Origin: Candidatus Schekmanbacteria bacterium
GTDB taxonomy: Bacteria; Schekmanbacteria; GWA2-38-11; J061
DNA length: 10,339 bases
Reading direction: 5' to 3'
NCBI GenBank assembly: GCA_003695725.1
Contig: RFHX01000024.1
Location: 1-10,339, forward strand
Shown here: piece by piece, positions 1 to 5,900 of the stretch
How positions within the stretch are numbered: the stretch's first letter is position 1
Layout of the letters: the number at the start of each line of letters is the position of its first letter
Translations under genes and position numbers: made by a program
Notes under the pieces: model-generated
Databases searched by the model: none
Told to the model about the DNA's origin: nothing
The model's input: the letters and a program-made list of their open reading frames with translations, nothing else

Positions 1-17
1 CGCACAGCAACTGTGCG
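1..17 (-). terminator. Hairpin after the 81-aa gene, probable terminator stem cut by the window edge
   Basis: A perfect 7-bp stem (cgcacag / ctgtgcg) with a 3-nt loop begins about 10 nt past the stop codon of the minus-strand 81-aa gene. Position and geometry fit the stem of an intrinsic terminator. The U-tract that would confirm it would lie to the left of base 1, so it cannot be seen. It could equally be a plain REP-like palindrome. Confidence 0.4.
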
Positions 18-27
18 GGGTGTTGGT

Positions 28-273
28 TCACATCGCCGAGATTACCTTCATGATGAGCCCGTCCCAGGAGATAGGGGTAAAATAGGGCCACGGCGTTCCT
101 TTGATGAAGACCGTGGCTTTCTTTTCGAGTGCACCTTTTGGCGCGGCAACAACTTGCCACTTGCCCTCGCCGAGGTGGCGGGCTTCCAGGCAGATGCACA
201 CCCTGCCGAGCGGCAGGGGAGCGTTGTCGTCGTGCTGCTGCTTCCTGTCGAAGAAGATGCCGATGAGCGACAT
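28..273 (-). CDS. Small hypothetical protein, 81 aa
   Basis: I do not recognise the family. The ATG at 273 is chosen because a perfect AAGGAGG Shine-Dalgarno sequence lies 7 nt upstream; a longer TTG-start version from 318 would have no such site and would begin next to the promoter -10 box. The product starts MSLIGIFFDRKQQ and is a compact mixed alpha/beta-looking soluble protein. It has a charged N-terminal part, a central GRVCICLEARHLGEGKWQVV segment that could form a beta hairpin, and a hydrophobic/aromatic C-terminus (TPWPYFTPISWDG). There is no clear signal peptide or membrane span. It has its own promoter with an overlapping inverted repeat, so it is probably monocistronic and regulated. 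It is far more GC-rich than the defence operon (about 65% over 121-240), so it probably belongs to the resident genome or to another source. Confidence 0.75.
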   Translation of the reverse strand: MSLIGIFFDRKQQHDDNAPLPLGRVCICLEARHLGEGKWQVVAAPKGALEKKATVFIKGTPWPYFTPISWDGLIMKVISAM

Positions 274-308
274 TGCGTGCCCTCCTTGGAGATGAAAAAA
301 CTTGCTCA

Positions 309-337
309 GTTTTAACAAATAGTTGCCACTTTGTCAA
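309..337 (-). promoter_or_regulatory. Sigma70-type promoter of the 81-aa gene
   Basis: On the minus strand a consensus -35 TTGACA (332-337) is followed after exactly 17 nt by TAAAAC (309-314), a 4/6 match to TATAAT. Transcription would start near 302 and give a leader of about 30 nt carrying the AAGGAGG site of the gene starting at 273. The perfect -35, ideal spacing and correct placement make this a confident call despite the weak -10. Confidence 0.6.
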
Positions 338-345
338 TGGCAACT
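321..345. promoter_or_regulatory. Candidate operator: 8-bp inverted repeat over the -35 box
   Basis: agttgcca (321-328) and tggcaact (338-345) are a perfect 8-bp inverted repeat with a 9-nt spacer, so the half-site centres are about 17 nt apart. The spacer and the right arm's edge contain the -35 element of the minus-strand promoter. Dyads of this size over a -35 box are typical binding sites for dimeric repressors. The regulator is not encoded in an obvious way in this window. Confidence 0.45.
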
Positions 346-505
346 GGGAGATTGGCAGGAGCAAGAGAAATGGCAAGGATAAGGACAAAAAGGAAAAAGA
401 ATGAGAGAGAAGGAAAAGAAGAAGCAAGAGAAAGAGGAAGAGAAGGTGTAAGGAAAAGGCAAGCGAGGGGAAAAAGGAAAGAGGGGATGGGAAGACGGGA
501 GATTT
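346..505 (+). other. Polypurine tract (non-coding)
   Basis: The plus strand is almost purely A+G: from 361 to 480 only 11 of 120 bases are pyrimidines, and the bias continues to about 505. The open frame across it (331-609 on the plus strand) encodes only low-complexity K/R/E/G repeats and has no ribosome-binding site, so it is taken as a by-product of composition. The tract lies just upstream of the promoter of the 81-aa gene. Such asymmetric tracts can form triplex DNA or, if transcribed, unstructured purine-rich RNA. No function is shown. Confidence 0.6.
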
Positions 506-516
506 GGGATGCAAAC

Positions 517-607
517 TTCCCGCAGGTTATTTTTTCAACGAGGCAATGCGGGAAAATTCCTTACGCTCGGTATGCGGCGATACCTGGCAAGGAGCTGCAG
601 GAATTTT
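517..607. repeat. Nested inverted repeats between two genes
   Basis: Three perfect pairs occur here. ttcccgca (517-524) pairs with tgcgggaa (547-554). aaaattcc (553-560) pairs with ggaatttt (600-607). Inside the second, ggtat (569-573) pairs with atacc (580-584) around a 6-nt loop. The outer pair of the second structure ends in a run of T on either strand, so it could act as a weak bidirectional terminator, including for the 208-aa gene that ends at 660. The rest of 506-659 shows nothing recognisable. Confidence 0.35.
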
Positions 608-659
608 GATCGTTGGGGAAGGTAGGGGATGAAGTAAACTGTTGACTATTGTTTTTGCG

Positions 660-1286
660 CTAGCAGTGTTTCTTGAGCTCCAATACTTCAATTGGGGCAT
701 CTGGCCAATCGTCCTCCCAGCAGACAATAATATCGCATTCGCTCGGATCATGGCGATGTGCTTTGAATGACGAAGCTTTGTATTCGAATTCGATCCAAAC
801 ATCTTCCCATCCTCTACCTTTTCTCCTTCTTGCTTTTGCATCAGGAAAAGCTGGTTGGATTGCTTCGACGATAAAGCCAAGCTTTGATGCTAGTTTAGCG
901 AAAAGATATATTACGCCATTTTCATTGAGGGGCGCATATGTAAGACCATCTACCTTAATTGGATCCCCTACGATGGACCGTTGTATTTCTGATCTTGCCT
1001 TATGCCACTCAAGCGCTTTTAGGTTCTCTTCTTTTTGTATTGTATCCTTAAGAACAGCTAGATTCCACTCACGAAGCCCCCATAAGTTTTTTCCGAGCTG
1101 TACGAAAGGAGATTTGCTTCCGTTCTTCTTAGTGTCTGTGTACAAGTGCGAAGAAAGAGTATACCATGGGGTTTCTCCCCTTGTATGAAGAATGCCACGT
1201 TGCAGTGCGAGCTCAACAATTTCTTTTGGTTTCATCGGGCGTTTCTCTTTTCTAAGGATTTCCAGAGCAGCTTCTTTAAAAGTCAT
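660..1286 (-). CDS. HARE-HTH domain protein with PD-(D/E)XK-like C-terminal region, 208 aa
   Basis: Residues 1-75 (MTFKEAALEILRKEKRPMKP..., with WYTLSSHLYTDTKK and FVQLGKNLWGL) match the HARE-HTH winged-helix domain, a DNA-binding module common in restriction and chromatin-associated proteins. A charged linker follows. Residues about 105-208 resemble a conserved uncharacterised domain that I know from bacterial and archaeal proteins: LNENGVIYLFAKLASKLGF, then FPDAKARR (147-154), IEFEYKASSF (165-174) and CDIIVCWEDDW (184-194). The order P148-D149 ... E168-Y-K170 fits a PD-(D/E)XK nuclease signature, but that is inference. The start is fixed: an in-frame TAG lies four codons upstream of the ATG. 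There is no Shine-Dalgarno site, so translation may be leaderless or coupled to the overlapping 42-aa ORF. Likely role: methylation-dependent or other restriction, or a transcription-linked defence factor. Confidence 0.85.
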   Translation of the reverse strand: MTFKEAALEILRKEKRPMKPKEIVELALQRGILHTRGETPWYTLSSHLYTDTKKNGSKSPFVQLGKNLWGLREWNLAVLKDTIQKEENLKALEWHKARSEIQRSIVGDPIKVDGLTYAPLNENGVIYLFAKLASKLGFIVEAIQPAFPDAKARRRKGRGWEDVWIEFEYKASSFKAHRHDPSECDIIVCWEDDWPDAPIEVLELKKHC

Positions 1287-1411
1287 ATTCTTATTCTAGC
1301 TTTAGAGGGGAGTTGATTGCAACTATGAGAATGATAGGGTTGTTTGTGTATCAGTAGCTCTGTCAGCATCATAATTGTTAAAATTTTGATGTGTTTAGTA
1401 AGTTGTATCAT
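1283..1411 (-). CDS. Possible small ORF, 42 aa, overlapping the HARE-HTH gene
   Basis: A minus-strand ATG at 1411 has an AAGGA site (1420-1424) at 8-nt spacing and opens a 42-codon frame beginning MIQLTKHIKILTIMMLTELL. Its TGA overlaps the ATG of the 208-aa gene by the ATGA arrangement, and its own ATG overlaps the TGA of the open frame at 1408-1536 in the same way. These features favour translational coupling. Against it, the C-terminal half is rich in His, Ser and Asn with no recognisable family, and the length is close to what chance allows in AT-rich DNA. If real it is a small protein with a hydrophobic N-terminal helix. Confidence 0.3.
   Translation of the reverse strand: MIQLTKHIKILTIMMLTELLIHKQPYHSHSCNQLPSKARIRI
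1293..1322 (-). promoter_or_regulatory. Candidate promoter giving a leaderless mRNA for the 208-aa gene
   Basis: TTGCAA (1317-1322) and TAGAAT (1293-1298, 5/6 match to TATAAT) are separated by 18 nt on the minus strand. Only 6 nt separate the -10 box from the ATG at 1286, so transcription would start at or next to the A of the start codon. That would explain the missing ribosome-binding site. It competes with the alternative that this stretch is the end of a coupled 42-aa ORF. Confidence 0.35.
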
Positions 1412-1536
1412 TTCAATTTTCCTTGTGGATAATTTTCATTAAATGGTTCAATTGCTATTTGAAACCTCTTTGGCGTTCGTCTTGTTAATTCACCTGAAGC
1501 AAGCGAGACAACTTTTGTCTTGGCGCAATTACTAGA
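1408..1536 (-). pseudogene. Possible 5'-truncated reading frame (about 42 codons)
   Basis: The minus-strand frame ending in TGA at 1408-1410 is open back to about 1536. It reads protein-like sequence (VVSLASGELTRRTPKRFQIA, then IEPFNENYPQGKLK) but contains no ATG or plausible start. The upstream side runs straight into the palindrome cluster, as expected if an insertion or deletion removed the 5' part. A frame of this length is not rare by chance in AT-rich DNA, and another frame through 1495-1560 is also partly open. A small hairpin (agacaa / ttgtct, 1506-1520) lies within it. Family unknown. Confidence 0.25.
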
Positions 1537-1553
1537 CGAAGCTCAATCCTTTT

Positions 1554-1714
1554 TCCAGCGGATCACTGGATAATTGCCGCCCTGCGGGCGGCAATCCTAC
1601 TAGACAGCATGCCGCGCTTCGCGCGGCAGAGCAGACGGGCAAAAATTCATTTCCCCCAGACTCCCTTCCTTTTTGCCCGCCTGCTTGGGCTTCGCCCTGA
1701 AATTTTTTTGCGGG
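1554..1714. repeat. Cluster of GC-rich palindromes (REP/BIME-like)
   Basis: Successive perfect hairpins: tccag/ctgga (1554-1558, 1566-1570); attgccgccc/gggcggcaat with a 3-nt loop (1573-1595); tgccgcgc/gcgcggca with a 3-nt loop (1610-1628); cgggcaaaaa/tttttgcccg with a 24-nt loop (1636-1679); and gggc/gccc (1687-1697) enclosed by cccgc/gcggg (1676-1680, 1710-1714). On the minus strand two of them share the core GCGAAGC, known as an unusually stable mini-hairpin. The cluster starts 2 nt past the stop of the membrane-protein gene and is GC-rich in an AT-rich setting. It resembles bacterial intergenic palindromic repeats and could also stop operon transcription. The 8-nt sequence tactagac occurs on both sides of the first two hairpins (1530-1537, 1598-1605). 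Confidence 0.65.
1636..1679. terminator. Long-looped hairpin, possible operon terminator
   Basis: A 10-bp perfect stem with an A5/T5 inner end (cgggcaaaaa at 1636-1645, tttttgcccg at 1670-1679) and a 24-nt loop lies about 37 nt beyond the stop of the last operon gene. It lacks a U-run after the stem on the minus strand, so it is not a textbook intrinsic terminator. It could stall polymerase or protect the 3' end of the operon mRNA. Confidence 0.3.
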
Positions 1715-1715
1715 G

Positions 1716-2339
1716 CTAATTTCTAAATCCAAGCACCCTCACCCATTGATCATACGGTTGGCACGAATCTTGTAATTCTTGAGGGATAAGCCCTCCTTTT
1801 AACCTTCCTGCAAATCTATACAGCTGGTAACTAACTTCCCCGTCCCGCTTGAACTCCAGAAGGATAAATGCCACTGTGACATTTTCAGCAATCAGGTTGT
1901 GAATATGAAACTGTACTGTTTCGTTTGGAGCAAGAACTTGAGGCAACACCAATCGCTCTTTCTCTTTGCGTTCTTTAACTTCTAAAATTTTCCTTTTTGC
2001 TTCCTCTGGTCCAGCTTTCAATGATCGCAAAATAGAAATAGTAAGCTCGCTTGCTTGTTTTGCGCCTTTCTCAAAAGACCCGTCATCTAAGACATATTTA
2101 TTAAGCTCGACTTCATAATCGCTTTGAGAGTTGTTTTTAATAATTCCGTTGCCTGTACGGTCAACGATTTCTAACGACAATCCAATCTTTCGCTGGCGCC
2201 TTAGCTGAATTGCATTCCAAATGAAACCGGTAACTGCTACAATTGCGGTCGCAACGGGCGCGGCAGTAACAAGTAGGTTCCAAATGGCCCTAATTAAATC
2301 AAGGCGATTTATAATTTGTTGCCCTATCTCGCTATTCAT
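1716..2339 (-). CDS. Single-span membrane protein of unknown function, 207 aa
   Basis: The family is not recognised. One strongly hydrophobic segment (about residues 20-43, IWNLLVTAAPVATAIVAVTG then FIW) is followed by RLRRQRK-type positive charge, predicting a short external N-terminus and a cytoplasmic C-terminal domain of about 160 residues. That domain contains a charged, possibly coiled-coil helix (about 108-130) and then a beta-rich part (LAPNETVQFHIHNL, VTVAFILLEFKRDG). Start choice is uncertain. ATG at 2339 has a GGA 4 nt upstream. An in-frame TTG at 2357 has AAGGA only 1 nt away, which is too close; a TTG at 2348 would have it at 10 nt. It is the last gene in line with the defence operon, 96 nt after the 181-aa nuclease-like gene. 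Membrane proteins at this position are often effectors or anchors in defence loci, but no such role is shown here. Confidence 0.8.
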   Translation of the reverse strand: MNSEIGQQIINRLDLIRAIWNLLVTAAPVATAIVAVTGFIWNAIQLRRQRKIGLSLEIVDRTGNGIIKNNSQSDYEVELNKYVLDDGSFEKGAKQASELTISILRSLKAGPEEAKRKILEVKERKEKERLVLPQVLAPNETVQFHIHNLIAENVTVAFILLEFKRDGEVSYQLYRFAGRLKGGLIPQELQDSCQPYDQWVRVLGFRN

Positions 2340-2435
2340 ATTTTCCAAGAGTTTCAATTCCTTACATCGTTTTCAACCATTTAATTTCCTTTTCAGCGAG
2401 ATCGTAAGGTTTCATAGGTGAACTAATCGCTCTAT

Positions 2436-2981
2436 TTATTGAGAAGAATATCCATAATAAATTTTAACTCCATTTGCATCAGTGAATATTCTTTCCTGAA
2501 CAGACTTTTTCTTATCTAGCACGATTAAATAGCAAGGACATCCTCCGTCAATCTCGTATCTAATTTCCTTAAGCTTATCGATGTCTTTTTGTATTTTTGA
2601 AATGAATTTGTTATCCGATTCTCCATTTACTCTACGGAGCTTAACTTCTACAATTGCTTTGGGTTTGCTAAAACTGTACCCCTTACTTGGAATTTTGAAC
2701 ATTCCGTCTTTTGTTTTCAAAGAAGAAACGTCAATAATCACGATATCCGAACGGTATTTTAGTTTCCCAGAATTGCCATACCATCGTATCTCAGTATGTA
2801 CGGAGATTGATTTTGATCCATCATGCGTATTTTGTAGCTTACTAAATTTGCTGTACCTCAATAATTTCGCCACTAAAAAACTACGGACATCTTCTTCAGT
2901 TAGATATTTGCTTGGGTATTGTTCAAAGTCTTGAACAATATTTTGAATTTCTTTTGTGATAATGCTTTGAATATTTGTCAT
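2436..2981 (-). CDS. PD-(D/E)XK nuclease-like protein, 181 aa
   Basis: A small soluble protein. The sequence YRSDIVIIDVSS (76-87) followed by KPKAIVEVKLRRV (107-119) gives the D79 ... E112-V-K114 pattern of PD-(D/E)XK nucleases, in the expected order (beta strand with D, strand with ExK, then the basic amphipathic helix FISKIQKDIDKLKEI at 126-140). E64 may complete the site. An N-terminal helical region (1-50) precedes it. This layout is typical of type I restriction R-subunit N-terminal domains and stand-alone restriction-like enzymes. The ATG at 2981 is forced by an in-frame TAA two codons upstream. A good GGAG site instead precedes an out-of-frame ATG at 2997 that overlaps the methylase stop, so initiation here probably depends on coupling. 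It lies 12 nt after the methylase, in the same operon. Likely an additional nuclease or a repair/regulatory subunit. Confidence 0.88.
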   Translation of the reverse strand: MTNIQSIITKEIQNIVQDFEQYPSKYLTEEDVRSFLVAKLLRYSKFSKLQNTHDGSKSISVHTEIRWYGNSGKLKYRSDIVIIDVSSLKTKDGMFKIPSKGYSFSKPKAIVEVKLRRVNGESDNKFISKIQKDIDKLKEIRYEIDGGCPCYLIVLDKKKSVQERIFTDANGVKIYYGYSSQ

Positions 2982-2993
2982 AATTTATAAACT

Positions 2994-5900
2994 TCATTTA
3001 TTTTCTCCTTCCACTATTGCAATTTCCTCTGGCGTGAGGCTGTAGAGCTTATAAACAAGCTGATCGATTTGGTGTTCGTACTCACTTGTATCGGCGTTTT
3101 TGTTTTGCTTTTTGGCGGCGATGATTTTGTCAACGAGGGATTCTATTTGCTGAACTATAGTTTTGTTTGTAAAAGTGATGGAAGGGAGAGGGAGTTTTTC
3201 TACAGACTCTTTGGTTAATGACATACCTCTTTGCCCAAGATTTGAGCTTAAGTTTCTTATGTACCACTGTGATAGCTTGGAATTTAAAAATCCGTTTAAG
3301 ATTTTTGGTTGGTTTGAAATAATCATGAAACAGGTTTTTTGCAAATATATTCCTGGTGAGACAATAACTGTATTCAAAGATTGGTCAGTTTCTGCCCATA
3401 CCACCTTCTCCTTCTCAAACTCGGAGTAGTAGGCGCAGTGACGAAGTTCCCACCAATAATCTCCTTGGTCGTCTCTCTTTTTAGCTTCATTTTCAAATAA
3501 TCTCAAATAATTCATTAAAGAAGGGAAACTGCTGTAAATAAACTTTTCTGGATCTTTACCATTTCTATTTCCATCTGTCCAACCAGCAGGAATAATAATC
3601 ACCCACAGCCCTGCCCATTCGTAGTAATAGCGCTTAATATCTCTGCCGCGCAAAATTGGTTTGATAATCGCCTCAGTGCGGCGGCGTTCTTCTTCGTCTT
3701 TGCAGTTGGCAAGAATTTCATCACGCTTTTGAGTGGTAATAATAAATGCTTCGTTTAAACCTGTCTTAATGCCATAAAAAATCTTAACATACCATTCTTT
3801 TAGTGGTTTTCCGATGCGTTCTATCTTTTCTTTTAATTTTCTTTCTGCTTCAGAGCCAATAAACCACGCTTGAGAAGAAAGATTTTTAATAATATGGCAG
3901 TTTTTCACTGCCTCGCTAAGAGGAATACTTTTGTTGTTATATGTAACAGCGCAAAGGTTATGTTGATTTTCTGCTTTTTGTAAAATTAAGATGTTGGTGT
4001 CAACAGTGGCAGACTCAAATACATTAGGGCCCAAATCAATGAGAATAAGCGGGTTATATTTCGTAAAAAACCGGCGAAGTTTATCGCCATAGCCGGCGCG
4101 CATCCATTTATTGGAAGAAATGTAAGTTAAAATGCCGTTGGGACGCAAAAGTTTTATGCCGAGTTCGTAAAAAAGGCAGTAAATATCACCTCGCCTATCA
4201 AATGTTTCATAGCCGGCGTCTTTGTATAGGTCGGCGTAGTGCTGTTTGTCATTTACCGCCTTTTGCAGTTGGATATAAGGAGGGTTAGCGATCACAATAT
4301 CAAAACCACCTTTTTCGGCAAATACTTCGGCAAAGTAAAGTTTCCAAGGGAAGAACGGTTTTGCTTTATTTTTACTGGTAACTTCCCGGAGTTGTTCCTC
4401 GATTCTTTCTAAATCAAAGCCAGTTGTTTGAGCTAGTTTTTGTTTTTCTTTTTTGATAGCTTCTTCTCTGGTTTTCCTGTTAGGAAAAACAGCGCATTTT
4501 CTTTCAATTTCTTCCATTCTACGGAAATAATCGGATTTTTGCTTTTTTATTTTTGTTTCAAAAATCCTTATCATTAAATCCTCAACTTCTTTCTTTAACC
4601 TTGCTTTATTGTCCTTATCGGATTCATTTTGATAATCAATTTTCTTCTGCTCAAACTCTTTGATTAAACGGTCTTCTTTTTCAACAAGTAGCATTCTTCT
4701 TCCTGCTTGTTCTCGCTTTGCTTGTCCGTTGTCAAAATCAATTCCCAGGAACTCGGAAATCAAACTATTGCCCTGCATAATTTTGAAATCAAGATTAGGC
4801 AAAGGTTCAATTCCCCAATTGTTTTTATTCTTATCAATTTTTTCATCCACCAAAAGCGAGATGAAGAAACGGAGCTTGGCAATCTCTACGGCAATTTGCT
4901 GGATGTCCACACCATAGATGCATTTTTGAATTAAATAGAGTTTGCGGCCGTAGTCGGCATTTTTGCCTTGGAAAAGTTCTTCAATCTGCTCTTTGGTGTT
5001 GCGCCGTACCTGCGGGTCGGGAATGGCTTCGGCCGCCTTGAGCTGAGCTTCTTTCCAAAGCTCGTTTTGCGGGTCAATTTTGCCCAAGATAAAAACCATT
5101 TTGTTGAGTGCACCCATTGGGAAAGCGCCTGAGCCAACAGCCGGATCCACTATGCGGACATTTTCAATCAGCTCCACTAACTTTTTTGATTCTGATTTGC
5201 TGAATGGGTTCTCATCGCTTCCGGTTGAAAAAAGTGTTTCAAGTTTTTTATCCAAATCTTTAATTTCAGGCAGGTGCGTCTTGAAGTACTCTTTGAGCGA
5301 GTCTATAACCATATAATCCACTATCTCGCGCGGAGTGTAATAACTTCCTGTGGCTTTGCGAGCAGTGGTAGATGTTTCCGGATTAAAGCTTGCCAAAAGA
5401 TTTTCAAAAACTCTGCCTAAAAGTTTAGGGTCAAGGGCAATATCAGCATCGTCAGGCGAGTTTTCATCAATGGTAAAGTTGTAGGAAGAAAGGATATTTA
5501 AAAGCCCTTGAACTTTGTAGCGCTTGTTTTTTGTTCCGTATACTTTGTTTAAATCAAAATCTCTTTCACTGTTGAAAAATAGAAAATTGGGTACATAGGG
5601 TTGATGTTTCTTTGTTTCAGTAAATCCATCAATATAAATTCTGTTATATTTATCATCCAGACATTCAAAAAGTCCTCCATTCAAAAAAGGAATATCGCCA
5701 AAATACTCTTTTATTTTGTTTGGATATTTAAATAGGTCGTGATAACGGAACACATATTGATTACCAAAATCGGGATTGTATCCTTTATAAAACCTGCGTT
5801 CATCCCTGAATTTTCGTTCTTCTTTTCTGGTGCTTAAAGTAGCAAAGAACAGATTTTGCAGAATCGCTTTGTAATAGGACGAATTTTCAGGATTGGTGTC

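Noticed and set aside
331-609. Plus-strand ORF of 92 codons
   Set aside because: Low-complexity K/R/E/G product of the polypurine tract, no ribosome-binding site, no domain.
673-1188. Plus-strand ORF of 171 codons opposite the HARE-HTH gene
   Set aside because: Serine-rich antisense shadow; the minus-strand frame has a recognisable domain and a fixed start.
1424-1432. Perfect DnaA box 9-mer (TTATCCACA on the minus strand)
   Set aside because: Single copy without neighbouring boxes, AT-rich unwinding element or dnaA/dnaN genes; a chance match in 10 kb is unsurprising and it also falls inside a possible coding frame.
1532-1732. Minus-strand ORF of 66 codons
   Set aside because: Runs through the palindrome cluster and overlaps the end of the membrane-protein gene in another frame; the open frame is explained by the GC-rich hairpins.
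2362-2415. 17-codon micro-ORF (MKPYDLAEKEIKWLKTM) before the membrane-protein gene
   Set aside because: No ribosome-binding site and no attenuator-type features; too short to support.
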